35,539 nt of DNA from DASVDK01 sp036381125 [NCBI: Thermodesulfobacteriota bacterium] (lineage in GTDB: Bacteria; DASVDK01), in assembly GCA_036381125.1 (NCBI GenBank), contig DASVDK010000296.1, positions 1 to 35,539 of the forward strand. The letters run 5' to 3'. This document shows positions 1-8,082 of this stretch, piece after piece. The stretch's first letter is position 1. Each line of letters opens with the position of its first letter. A model generated the notes under the pieces. The model searched no databases. It was not told the DNA's origin and was given only the letters and a program-made list of their open reading frames with translations. Position numbers and translations under genes: made by a program.

Positions 1-636
1 CAACGTCCCGAAGAGGTCGGGCGGCTGGCCGTGGGGTACCGTGCCGAGGGTCGGCTTGACGCCCACGATCCCGCAGCAGGCAGCCGGGATCCGGATGGAG
101 CCGCCGCCGTCGGTCCCGACGCCGAGCGGCCCCATGCCGGCCGCCACGGCGGCGCCGGCGCCGCCGCTCGACCCGCCGGGAGAGCGTGACCGGTCCCAGG
201 GGTTGCGCGTGATCCCGAAGAGCGGCGCGTCGGTGACCGCCTTGTGCCCGAACTCGGGCGTCGTCGTCTTGCCGACGAGGATGGCCCCCGCGGCTTTGAG
301 GCGCCGCACGGCCACGCCGTCCTCCGTGGGGACGAAGCCTTCGTAGAGCCGGGAACCGAAGGTCGTACGCACGCCGGCGGTCGTCACGAGGTCCTTGACC
401 GAGAAGGGGACGCCGTGGAGCGGCCCGAGCCGATCCCCGCGCCGGACGGCGGCGTCGGCCTCGATCGCGGCGCGCCGGGCCTCCTCGCGCGTGACCGTGA
501 CGAACGCGTTCAGCGACGGCTCGAGCCGCTCGATCCGACGCAGCACCGCGTCGACCACGTCCACGGGCGACAGCCGCCGCGCCCGGATCTCGTCGGCCAG
601 GCGGGTGGCCGGCGTGAAGCAGAGATCGTCGCTCAT
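1..636 (-). CDS. Amidase-signature hydrolase, N-terminal part (cut by window edge)
   Basis: Only the first 212 residues are visible; the C-terminus lies beyond base 1. The protein is an amidase-signature (AS) serine hydrolase, which cleaves carboxamides. The three catalytic residues can be placed: Lys81 in SVKDLV, the cis-Ser157 in PGGSSGGAGAA, and nucleophile Ser180 in TDGGGSIRIPAA. The ATG at 636 follows an AGGAGGG ribosome site at a good distance. It is the last visible gene of the minus-strand sulfonate operon, 40 bases after tauB. Members of this family act on many amides, so the substrate is unknown; an amide or N-acyl form of a C2-sulfonate is only a guess from context. The family is certain, the role is not. 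Confidence 0.93.
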   Translation of the reverse strand, partial: MSDDLCFTPATRLADEIRARRLSPVDVVDAVLRRIERLEPSLNAFVTVTREEARRAAIEADAAVRRGDRLGPLHGVPFSVKDLVTTAGVRTTFGSRLYEGFVPTEDGVAVRRLKAAGAILVGKTTTPEFGHKAVTDAPLFGITRNPWDRSRSPGGSSGGAGAAVAAGMGPLGVGTDGGGSIRIPAACCGIVGVKPTLGTVPHGQPPDLFGTL

Positions 637-676
637 GGTGAACCCTCCTGTACGTCCGCGCGCCGATCGCCGCGGC

Positions 677-1462
677 TCACGCCTCCTCCTCGCCCCAGAT
701 CAGGCGCAGCACCTTCTCCCGCATGGCGACGAACTCCGGCAGGGCCTTGACCGACCGGCTGCCGGCCTGCCCGGCCTGCCGCCCGAAGGGCGCCTCGATG
801 CGGGCGATGATCCGGCCCGGCCGGGGCGACATGACGATGATCGTCGTGGCGAGGTAGACCGCCTCCTCGACGCTGTGGGTGATGAGGAAGACGGTCTTCC
901 TCGTCGCCTTCCAGATCTTGAGGAGCTCGTCCTGCAGGTGCTCGCGCGTGAGCGCGTCGAGGGCGCCGAACGGCTCGTCCATGAGGAGGATTCGCGAGTC
1001 GTTCGCGAGCACGCGGGCGATGGCGACCCGCTGCTGCATGCCGCCCGAGAGGGTGTACGGCGGCTTGGCCGCGAAGTCGGCGAGCCGGACCATCTCCAGG
1101 TACTCGGTCGCGATCCGGCGCCGCTCGGCCGCGGGCACTCCGCGCATCTTGGGGCCGAACTCCACGTTGTCCCTGACCGACAGCCAGGGGTAGAGCGCGG
1201 GGTGCTGGAAGACCACCCCGCGCTCGTGGTCCGGCTCGGTGATGGGCACGCCGTCCATGAGGACCCGACCCGAGGTCGGGGGCAGGAAGCCGGCGATCAG
1301 CCTGAGGAGCGTGGTCTTCCCGCAGCCGGAAGGGCCCACGACGCAGACGAAGTCGCCTTCCCGCATGGCGAGGCTCGCCCCGGCGACGGCCGTGACCGGA
1401 CCGTCCCTCGTCTCGAAGACGACCGAGACGTCGTCGACCTCGAGGATGGGCCGGCCGGCCAC
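677..1462 (-). CDS. tauB: Taurine/sulfonate ABC transporter ATPase (TauB-like)
   Basis: This 261-residue protein is the cytoplasmic ATPase of an ABC importer. It shows a Walker A motif GPSGCGKTT, the signature LSGGMQQR, Walker B ILLMDEPFGALDA and the switch His in ITHSVEEA. ERGVVFQHPALYPW and a C-terminal FVAMREKVL stretch match the TauB/SsuB branch. The start is GTG at 1462; a GGTAGGAA ribosome site sits about 11 bases upstream. It directly follows the binding-protein gene (12-base gap) and follows the permease gene two back, giving a complete importer in the order C-A-B. Taurine as substrate rests mainly on its TauA and TauC partners; related sulfonates such as isethionate are equally possible. 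Confidence 0.92.
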   Translation of the reverse strand: MAGRPILEVDDVSVVFETRDGPVTAVAGASLAMREGDFVCVVGPSGCGKTTLLRLIAGFLPPTSGRVLMDGVPITEPDHERGVVFQHPALYPWLSVRDNVEFGPKMRGVPAAERRRIATEYLEMVRLADFAAKPPYTLSGGMQQRVAIARVLANDSRILLMDEPFGALDALTREHLQDELLKIWKATRKTVFLITHSVEEAVYLATTIIVMSPRPGRIIARIEAPFGRQAGQAGSRSVKALPEFVAMREKVLRLIWGEEEA

Positions 1463-1474
1463 GGCCGCGCGTTC

Positions 1475-2479
1475 CTACCGCCTGGCCGCCGTCTCGGCGT
1501 ACGTCGAGACCACCGCCTTCTGGAAGGTGGCCAGGTCGGGCGCCGAGCGGATGGTCTTCTGGGTCACGAGGAAGTCGGCCGCGTCCTTGAGGGCCCTGGC
1601 GACCCCGCCCTGGAGGTACTTCGGCGTCACGTGCTCCTCGGCGGTGAGGAACGTCATGGTCTTCATCTGGCGCAGCGCCTCGGCCTCGGGGATGCCGAAC
1701 TCCCTGGCCACGGCCCTGGCCGCCTCCTGGGGCTTCTCGCGGAAGAGCGTGACGGCGTCCGAGAGGGTCTTGACGTACGTGGTGACGACCTCGGGGTACT
1801 TCCGGGCGAAGTCCCTCCGGACGACCGCGACGTCGGCCGTGAGGTAGCCCTTCTCCGCGAGGGCGCGCGAGGAGACGAGGACCTCGCCGCCCGACTCGAG
1901 CATCTTGATCAGCGTCGGCTCCCAGACGAAGCCGGCGTCGATGTCGCCGCGCGTCCAGGCGGCCAGCATGTCGGGCGGCTGCATGTCGAGCACGGTCGCC
2001 TTCCTGGGGTCGAGGCCGAACTCCTTGAAGGCGACGAGGAGGTGGTAGTGCGTGGTGGAGCCGAAGGGCGCCGCCACCTTCTTGCCGGCGAGATCGGCGA
2101 CCTTCTCGACCCCCTTCCCCTTTCGGACGACGAGCGCCTCGTTGTCGCCGATGACGTCGTAGAGCCAGATGACCTCGTACGGGATGCCGCTCGAGATGCC
2201 GATGGCGGCCGGGCTCGAGCCGGTGAGACCGATGTCGACGCTGCCCGACGCCATGGCGGTGTTCACGTCGCGGCCGGAGTCGAACTGCCGCCACTCGATC
2301 TTGACGCCGAGCGCCTTCTCGTGCATGCCGAGGGCCTTGGCGATGATCTCCCCGTTCGGGATGATCTGGTAGGCGATCGTGATCTTCTCCGGCTTCGCCT
2401 GGGCGAAGAGCGGCGACGAGACCCCGGCGGCGACGAGGGTCGCGAGCGCGATGCCGACCAACCAGCGCCAGTGTTGCAT
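1475..2479 (-). CDS. tauA: Taurine-type periplasmic substrate-binding protein (TauA-like)
   Basis: This is a 334-residue periplasmic receptor. A signal peptide (MQHWRWLVGIALATLVAAG...LFAQA) is followed by a type II binding fold. Several stretches match the E. coli TauA family closely: IEWRQFDSGRDV near residue 65, STTHYHLLVAF, and MQPPDMLAAWTRGDIDAGFVW. The ATG at 2479 is preceded by GAGGGGAGG, whereas the longer open frame upstream overlaps the permease and is not used. It lies between tauC and tauB in the same operon. TauA proteins bind taurine and related sulfonates. No taurine dehydrogenase, transaminase or TauD oxygenase is in view, so the physiological ligand may be another C2-sulfonate. 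Confidence 0.92.
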   Translation of the reverse strand: MQHWRWLVGIALATLVAAGVSSPLFAQAKPEKITIAYQIIPNGEIIAKALGMHEKALGVKIEWRQFDSGRDVNTAMASGSVDIGLTGSSPAAIGISSGIPYEVIWLYDVIGDNEALVVRKGKGVEKVADLAGKKVAAPFGSTTHYHLLVAFKEFGLDPRKATVLDMQPPDMLAAWTRGDIDAGFVWEPTLIKMLESGGEVLVSSRALAEKGYLTADVAVVRRDFARKYPEVVTTYVKTLSDAVTLFREKPQEAARAVAREFGIPEAEALRQMKTMTFLTAEEHVTPKYLQGGVARALKDAADFLVTQKTIRSAPDLATFQKAVVSTYAETAARR

Positions 2480-2529
2480 GGGGCGTACCTCCCCTCTTGC
2501 GTGGGCGCGGCGGCCGGTCCGCCGCGCCG

Positions 2530-3360
2530 TCACGCCTTCCCCTTCCACGGCACGAGCCGCCGCTCGGCCACGCGGATGACCCGGTCGAGCACCACGCCGG
2601 TGAGGCCCATGACGATGATCCCCATGAAGATGATGTCCGACCGGAGGAACTTCGACGCGTCGAGGACCATCCAGCCGACCCCCGACGTGGCCGCCACCAT
2701 CTCGGCGGCGACGAGCGTCGTATAGGTGAACCCGATCGAGACCCGCATGCCGGTGAAGATGTCCGGCAGGCACGACGGCAGGAGCACGTACCGGAACACC
2801 TGCCAGCGCGACGCGCCGAGGGAGCGGGCCCCCTGGATCCGCTCCTCCGAGACCCCCCGCACCCCCGCCATGGCGCTCACCGAGAGCGGAGGGAAGGCGG
2901 CCAGGTAGAGGAGCGCGATCTTCGAGGGGTTCTCGATGCCGAGCCAGATGACGAGCAGCGTGTAGTACGCGAGCGGCGGCAGCGGCCGGTAGAACTCGAT
3001 GATCGGGTCGAAGATCGCCTGGACCTTCGTCGAGTAGCCGATGGCGAGGCCGAGCGGCACGGCGGTGACCACGGCCAGGCCGAAGCCGACGAGCACCCGG
3101 TAGAGGCTGTCGGTCAGGTGGGCGAGGAGCGTCGGTCCCCTGTACCCGTCGGTCAGCGTCTCCTGGAACGCGAGCCAGACCGACTCCGGGTGCGGGACGA
3201 ACAGCTCCGGCAGGAGCCGCCACTCGGCCACGACGTACCACGCCAGCAGGATCGCGGCGATCGTCAGAGCGGTCAGCAGCGGTTCGACGCGCCTCGAACG
3301 CCGCGTGCTCGTCATAGGGAGCGACGGCCTCCCGGGACCGGCCGGAGCGACGGCCCGCAC
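2530..3360 (-). CDS. tauC: Taurine-type ABC transporter permease (TauC-like)
   Basis: This is the inner-membrane permease of the Tau importer, about 276 residues with six predicted membrane helices. It carries FDPIIEFYRPLPPLAY and the ATPase-contact loop with ARSLGASRWQVF, both close to E. coli TauC, and ends in VPWKGKA like TauC. Two starts are possible. GTG at 3360 lies one base after the stop of the exporter gene (TGAGGTG), which suggests translational coupling. ATG at 3315 gives a 261-residue protein with a usual N-terminus but has no visible ribosome site. I keep the longer form because all neighbours are coupled. Confidence 0.92.
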   Translation of the reverse strand: MRAVAPAGPGRPSLPMTSTRRSRRVEPLLTALTIAAILLAWYVVAEWRLLPELFVPHPESVWLAFQETLTDGYRGPTLLAHLTDSLYRVLVGFGLAVVTAVPLGLAIGYSTKVQAIFDPIIEFYRPLPPLAYYTLLVIWLGIENPSKIALLYLAAFPPLSVSAMAGVRGVSEERIQGARSLGASRWQVFRYVLLPSCLPDIFTGMRVSIGFTYTTLVAAEMVAATSGVGWMVLDASKFLRSDIIFMGIIVMGLTGVVLDRVIRVAERRLVPWKGKA

Positions 3361-3361
3361 C

Positions 3362-4120
3362 TCATCGTACTAGGAGCCAGAGCCCCGTGGCAAACACGAC
3401 TGTGGTCACCAGGGACAGGAACATGCGCTCCGACAGGCGGCCGTTTACCCGCTCTCCGAGGCGGCTGCCGGCCATCATGACCGGCGCCGCCGCGAGCCCG
3501 AGTGCGAGGTCGCGCGGCGTGAGCGCGCCGGCCGAGACGAGGAGCGGGATCTTCGCCACGTCCAGGACCAGCAGCAGCATCGCCAGCGACGCCACGAAGG
3601 CCGCCCGCGACAGGCGCGGCAACAGGTAGAAGGCGAAGACGAGCCCCCCGGAGTGGGCCAGGATGCTCACCACCCCCCCGCCGATGCCGCAGGCCGACGC
3701 GAGGGCGCGGGAGGTCCCCTTCCGCACGACCCGGTTCACGGCGGCACCGCCCGGGGCCCCCAGTAGCCGCCGCGCCTGCACGGTCGCGAAGGCGAGCGCC
3801 ACGACGCCCATCGCGCGACGCAGCCCCGACGCCGAGGCCGTGGCGACGAACAGCGCGCCGATGCCGATCCCGATCAGGGCGGCGGGGACGAGGACGCGCA
3901 CCGTGGGCCAGTGCCACCGGCGCCAGTGGGCCCGGAGCGTCGTCAGGTCGGTCACGAGCATGATCGGCGCCGTGATGCCGAGGGCCACGCGCGGGTCCAG
4001 GACCGCCGCCAGGAGCGGCACGGATACGGCGCCGCCGCCGAGGCCGACCGCCGACTTGACGAACCCCACGGCGAAGCCGACGAGGGCGACGAGCGCGAGG
4101 AGCGCCGGCTCGACGGTCAC
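3362..4120 (-). CDS. TSUP-family anion exporter (TauE/SafE), probable sulfite exporter
   Basis: This 252-residue integral membrane protein belongs to the TSUP (TauE/SafE) family. It shows two related halves with glycine-rich hairpins: GFVKSAVGLGGGAVSVPLL near residue 20 and ASACGIGGGVVSILAHSG in the second half. It starts at GTG 4120, overlapping the tctA stop by four bases (GTGA). In taurine and sulfoacetate degraders, TSUP proteins are thought to export the sulfite freed by Xsc. Its place in an operon with xsc and pta supports that role here. Uptake of an organic anion is the alternative, since TSUP substrates cannot be read from sequence. Confidence 0.88.
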   Translation of the reverse strand: MTVEPALLALVALVGFAVGFVKSAVGLGGGAVSVPLLAAVLDPRVALGITAPIMLVTDLTTLRAHWRRWHWPTVRVLVPAALIGIGIGALFVATASASGLRRAMGVVALAFATVQARRLLGAPGGAAVNRVVRKGTSRALASACGIGGGVVSILAHSGGLVFAFYLLPRLSRAAFVASLAMLLLVLDVAKIPLLVSAGALTPRDLALGLAAAPVMMAGSRLGERVNGRLSERMFLSLVTTVVFATGLWLLVR

Positions 4121-5613
4121 GACGCGGGACGGCGGCCGGCAAGGTGCCGCTGGAGCGCCGGCCAGGCCAGGAGCGCGATCGACAGCACGACGAGGGCGGC
4201 GCTCACCGGCCGCCTGACGAACACCGTCAGGTCGTTGGCGTTGCTCACCATGGTCGTCAGGAAGTACTGCTCGCCGAGCGGCCCCAGGATGAGCCCGAGC
4301 ACCAGCGGCGGCACCGGGAGATCGTAACGCCGCATGACGAACCCGACGACGCCGAAGAGCATCGTGAGCCAGACGTCCGCCATGTTGTTGCGCAGGGCGA
4401 AGGCGCCGACGACGCAGAGCGCGCAGATGAGGGCGCCGAGGACCCCCGCGGGGATCCGCATGAGCGAGGCGAAGACTCGCGCCGCCAGGAGGCCGATCCC
4501 GATCATGAGCACGTTGGCGAGCAGGAAGCCGGAGAAGATCGTGTAGACGTCGAGCGCGTTGTTCCGGAAGAGGAGCGGGCCCGGCTGCACCCCGTGCAGC
4601 AGGAACGCCCCCATCATGACCGCCGTGGCGCCGCTCCCCGGGATGCCGAGCGTGAGGAGCGGGATCATCGCGCCGCCGGTGGAGGCGTTCACCGAGCTCT
4701 CCGCCGCCGTCAGCCCCTCGAGCGAGCCCTTGCCGAACCGCTCGGGCTCGCGCGCGAACTGCCGCTCGACGCCGTACGACACGAACGAGGACACGGTCGC
4801 CCCGGCGCCGGGTATGAGGCCGATGGTCGTGCCGACCGCCGACCCTCGCAGGAGCGACCACCGGTAGGGCCAGAGCTGCCGGAGCGACGGCAGCGCGGCG
4901 CGCCCCTCCACCCGCCCGTCGACCGGCGCCGGCGCCTCGCCGCCGCCGGCGAGCTGGTCGAGGATCTCGCCGACCGCGAAGAGGCCGATCAGCACGACCA
5001 CGAAGTCGATGCCGTCGCGCAGGATCGGGATGCCGAAGTCGAGGCGCGTGACCCCGTACTGCGAGTCGGTGCCGATCGAGCCGAGCACGATCCCGGCGAA
5101 GAGCGCGATGGCCGCCGAGACGATGGAGCGCGACCCGAGCACGACGACGCTCGCCATCCCGAAGAGCACGACGGCGAAGTACTCGGCGGTCGAGAACGAC
5201 AGCGCGACCCTGGCGAAGGGAGGGGCCGCGAGCGCCAGAAGGAGCGCCGACGCGAACCCGCCGAGCGCCGACGACATGATCGCCATGCCGAGGGCGAGCC
5301 GCACGTGCCCCTGGCGGTTGAGCGGGTACCCTTCCCAGGTCGTCGGCACGCTCATCGGATCGCCCGGGATGTTGAAGAGGATGCCGGTGATGGACCCGCC
5401 GAAGACGCCGCCGGCGTAGATGGACGACAGCAGCAGCAGCGACGGCGCGATGCCCATCAGGTACGTGAAGGGCAGGACGAGGACGACGGCGTTCAGCATC
5501 GTCACGCCGGGGAGCGCGCCGGCCACGACGCCGATCGTGAGGCCGAGGACGATCATGCCGAGGCTGACCGGTGCGAGCGCCGCGGCGAGACCGGCGAGCA
5601 GATCCGCGTCCAT
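4117..5613 (-). CDS. tctA: Tripartite tricarboxylate-type transporter large permease (TctA family)
   Basis: This 498-residue protein is the large membrane subunit (about 12 helices) of a TTT transporter, a secondary importer fed by a periplasmic receptor. Family hallmarks are the N-terminal GVVAGALPGVTMLNAVVLVLP and the repeat-related IGLIPGAGATVSSFVSYGVER, followed by AESSVNASTGGAMIPLLTLGIPGSG. The ATG at 5613 overlaps the tctB stop by one base (TGATG), which sets the start; an in-frame ATG ten codons upstream lies inside tctB. TTT systems carry citrate, aromatic acids and other organic anions. Within this operon sulfoacetate or isethionate is the likely cargo, but this is inference. Confidence 0.95.
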   Translation of the reverse strand: MDADLLAGLAAALAPVSLGMIVLGLTIGVVAGALPGVTMLNAVVLVLPFTYLMGIAPSLLLLSSIYAGGVFGGSITGILFNIPGDPMSVPTTWEGYPLNRQGHVRLALGMAIMSSALGGFASALLLALAAPPFARVALSFSTAEYFAVVLFGMASVVVLGSRSIVSAAIALFAGIVLGSIGTDSQYGVTRLDFGIPILRDGIDFVVVLIGLFAVGEILDQLAGGGEAPAPVDGRVEGRAALPSLRQLWPYRWSLLRGSAVGTTIGLIPGAGATVSSFVSYGVERQFAREPERFGKGSLEGLTAAESSVNASTGGAMIPLLTLGIPGSGATAVMMGAFLLHGVQPGPLLFRNNALDVYTIFSGFLLANVLMIGIGLLAARVFASLMRIPAGVLGALICALCVVGAFALRNNMADVWLTMLFGVVGFVMRRYDLPVPPLVLGLILGPLGEQYFLTTMVSNANDLTVFVRRPVSAALVVLSIALLAWPALQRHLAGRRPAS

Positions 5614-6128
5614 CAGAAGAGGCCCAGCCGGTGGTAGATCCACACGGTCGCGTCGAGGAGCGGCCCCTGGCCGCGCGGCAGCGGGACGTAGACGACCTTC
5701 ACGAACAGGTAGAGCAGCACGAGCGTGGCGGCGACCGCCGAGAGCCCGACCGTCGCGGGCCTCCGGTAGCGCCCGACCCGCATGAAGAGCGCGAGGAAGA
5801 TCGGCGTGGCGAGGACGAAGCCGGCGACCGGGAGGAGCGCGGTGTAGGCGAAGAGGAGGACGACGGCCAGGGTGACGCGACGCCGGTCGACGGCCTCGCC
5901 GTCGGCGCGTCCTCCGTTGCCGCCCGCCGCTTCGCGCCGCCCCCGGCCCCGCACCACCTGGACGATCTTGACGCCCGACAGGACGGCGAGGCCGGCGACG
6001 CCGAGCCGCGGCCAGAAGTCCGGCCCGAGCTGCCCCGGCACCGGGACGATCGGGATGTCGCCCGCCGCGACCCAGAGCAGGGCCGCGGCGGCGACGAGCA
6101 GGACCGGCCCGACGAGCGATCCGACCAT
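5613..6128 (-). CDS. tctB: TTT transporter small permease (TctB family)
   Basis: This is the 171-residue small membrane subunit of the TTT transporter, with four predicted helices: one at residues 3-20, one around 38-55, and two in the second half after a charged linker. GPDFWPRLG is a typical TctB motif after the first helix. The start ATG at 6128 overlaps the tctC stop by one base (TAATG), and the stop overlaps the tctA start the same way. This tight chain suggests translation of receptor and permeases in fixed ratio. The longer upstream frame is inside tctC and is rejected. Confidence 0.92.
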   Translation of the reverse strand: MVGSLVGPVLLVAAAALLWVAAGDIPIVPVPGQLGPDFWPRLGVAGLAVLSGVKIVQVVRGRGRREAAGGNGGRADGEAVDRRRVTLAVVLLFAYTALLPVAGFVLATPIFLALFMRVGRYRRPATVGLSAVAATLVLLYLFVKVVYVPLPRGQGPLLDATVWIYHRLGLF

Positions 6129-7093
6129 TACCTGGCCTTGAGCCCGAATTCCTTGACGTACGCGTTGAGGACGTTCTCCTGCTCGCGGATCCACGCCGGG
6201 AACTGGTCGGGCCCCATGTAGCTGTCGGGACGCATGTACCAGTCGGCCGCGAACTTCTTCCACTCGGCGCTCTCCATGGCCTTGCGGAACGCCTCGGCGA
6301 GCGTCCTCAGCCGGTCGGGCGGCGTGCCGGCCCTGGCCACGATCCCTCGGAACTGCGGCAGCTCCACCTCGAAGCCCAGCTCGCCGGAGGCCGGCACGTC
6401 GGGGAAGGCCGGATGCCGCCTGGCCGCGAAGATGATGAGCGGCTTGAGCTGCTTCGCCTCGAGGAAGCTCTTCACGTCGCCCGCCTGCTCGTAGAGGACT
6501 TCGTTGTGACCGCCGACGACCGCCGCGTAGCGCTCGCCCGGCTTGGGGTACGGCACGACGGTCATCGGGAAGCCCCGATGGCCGAGGTAGCGGACCGTGA
6601 GGTCGTCGACGGTGCCGAAGCCGGTCGTCGCCACGCGCAGCTTGCCGGGGTTCGCCTTCGCGTGCGCGAGGAGCGCGTCGATCGTCTGGAAGGGGCCGTC
6701 GGCCTTCACGAAGAGGAACGAGTCGGCGACCTGCGTCCGGACGACCCAGGCGAGGTCGTCGACCTTGTAGGAGGCGAGCCCCAGGGCGATCGTGCAGAGC
6801 GTGTCCATGATGTACGTGGCGACCTGGTAGCCGTCCGGCCGGCCGTTCAGGATCTGCGCGAGCCCGGTGTTGCCCGAGCCGCCCGGGACGTTCACCGCCG
6901 GCAGCGCGACGCCGAGGTGGGGCTGCGCGAGCTGGGAGAGCTGGCGCGCCATCGAGTCGGCCCCGCCGCCCGGTCCCCAGGTGACGACGATCTCGACCGG
7001 CCGGGTCGGGTACTTCTCCTGCGCAACCGCCGGTCCGCTCGCCACGAGAGTGGCCGCGGCGGCCGCCGCGAGGGTCCTCCGCGTTCGTGTCAT
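6128..7093 (-). CDS. tctC: TTT transporter periplasmic receptor (TctC/Bug family)
   Basis: This 321-residue receptor has a signal peptide (MTRTRRTLAAAAAATLVASGPAVAQ) and then YPTRPVEIVVTWGPGGGADSM, the first ligand-binding loop of Bug proteins. The second typical loop, FGTVDDLTVRYL, follows in the middle, with DVPASGELGFEVE later. It has no lipobox, so it is expected to be free in the periplasm. The ATG at 7093 has an AAGGAGG ribosome site and overlaps the pta stop by four bases. It feeds TctAB next door. The ligand is unknown; a C2-sulfonate carboxylate such as sulfoacetate fits the operon. Confidence 0.94.
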   Translation of the reverse strand: MTRTRRTLAAAAAATLVASGPAVAQEKYPTRPVEIVVTWGPGGGADSMARQLSQLAQPHLGVALPAVNVPGGSGNTGLAQILNGRPDGYQVATYIMDTLCTIALGLASYKVDDLAWVVRTQVADSFLFVKADGPFQTIDALLAHAKANPGKLRVATTGFGTVDDLTVRYLGHRGFPMTVVPYPKPGERYAAVVGGHNEVLYEQAGDVKSFLEAKQLKPLIIFAARRHPAFPDVPASGELGFEVELPQFRGIVARAGTPPDRLRTLAEAFRKAMESAEWKKFAADWYMRPDSYMGPDQFPAWIREQENVLNAYVKEFGLKAR

Positions 7094-8082
7094 CGGGCGC
7101 CTCCTTTTCCGCGTGCCTGCAGGGCGCCGATCGCAGCCACGGTCACGATGTCGTCAACCTGGCACCCTCGGGACAGGTCGTGCATGGGCTTCGCGAGCCC
7201 CTGGATGACGGGGCCGATCGCCTCGGCCCCGCCGAGCCGTTCGGTGATCTTGTAGGCGATGTTGCCGGCGTCGAGGTTCGGGAACACGAAGACGTTGGCG
7301 CGGCCCGGCACCGTCGAGCCGGGGGCCTTGCGCCGCCCGACCGCCTCCACCCAGGCGGCGTCGAACTGCAGCTCGCCGTCGATGTCGAGGTCCGGGCGGG
7401 CCGTGCGGGCCCGGGCCGTCGCCTCGCGCACCTTCGTGACCGCCTCGTGCTCGGCGCTCCCCTTCGTGCTGAACGACAGCATGGCCACGACCGGCTCCTC
7501 GCCGGTGAGGCGCCGGTGGGTCTCGGCCGACGAGAGGGCGATCGTCGCCAGGCCGGCGGCGTCGGGGTACGGGACGACCGCGCAGTCGCCGTAGGTGACG
7601 ACCCGCCCGTCCGGCAGGGCCATGAGGAAGACGCTGCTCGCGAGGCCCACGTCCGGTGCAAGCCCGATCACGTGGAGGGCCGCCCGGAGGACGTCGGCCG
7701 TGCGGCTCATCGAGCCCCCCACGCAGGCGTCCGCCTCGCCCGTCCGCACGAGCATGGCGCCGAAGACCAGCGGCGCGCGGACCGCCTCGCGGGCCTGCTC
7801 GGCCGTCATCCCCTTCGCCCGCCTCAGGTCGTGGAGGATCGCCGCGAACCGCTCCGCCCGGGGATCGGTCGCGGGATCGATCACGCCGACCGACGAGGGG
7901 TCGACGCCGGCGCGCCGCAGCGCGCCCGGCTCGCCGAGGAGGACCGGTCGCGCGATCCCCTCGCGCGCCAGGACGAGGGCCGCCTCGACGACCCGCGGGT
8001 CGGCCGACTCCGGCAGGACGACGCGCGCCGAGAGCGCCGACGCCGCCCGGCGAATCCGGTGGACGACCGGCGAGAGGCTCAC
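7090..8082 (-). CDS. pta: Phosphate acetyltransferase, short form
   Basis: This 330-residue enzyme converts acetyl phosphate and CoA to acetyl-CoA and phosphate in the cytoplasm. It is the short form without the N-terminal P-loop domain. The PTA/PTB fold is clear from DACVGGSMSRTADVLRA, LSFSTKGSAEHEAVTKV, the LQFDAAW segment, and VFVFPNLDAGNIAYK near residue 260. The start GTG at 8082 overlaps the preceding ligase gene by four bases. In sulfonate degraders Xsc yields acetyl phosphate, and a co-transcribed Pta passes it to acetyl-CoA; that is the evident role here. No acetate kinase is in the window. Confidence 0.95.
   Translation of the reverse strand: MSLSPVVHRIRRAASALSARVVLPESADPRVVEAALVLAREGIARPVLLGEPGALRRAGVDPSSVGVIDPATDPRAERFAAILHDLRRAKGMTAEQAREAVRAPLVFGAMLVRTGEADACVGGSMSRTADVLRAALHVIGLAPDVGLASSVFLMALPDGRVVTYGDCAVVPYPDAAGLATIALSSAETHRRLTGEEPVVAMLSFSTKGSAEHEAVTKVREATARARTARPDLDIDGELQFDAAWVEAVGRRKAPGSTVPGRANVFVFPNLDAGNIAYKITERLGGAEAIGPVIQGLAKPMHDLSRGCQVDDIVTVAAIGALQARGKGGAR

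Noticed and set aside
395-2725. 776-residue open frame on the plus strand opposite tauB and tauA
   Set aside because: It is rich in Arg, Gly, Asp and Pro with no motif, as expected for an antisense frame of high-GC genes; the opposite strand encodes clear ABC transporter proteins.
2530-3315. Shorter TauC start at ATG 3315 as the only valid one
   Set aside because: It fits the family N-terminus but lacks a ribosome site; the GTG at 3360 is coupled to the upstream stop, so the choice stays open.
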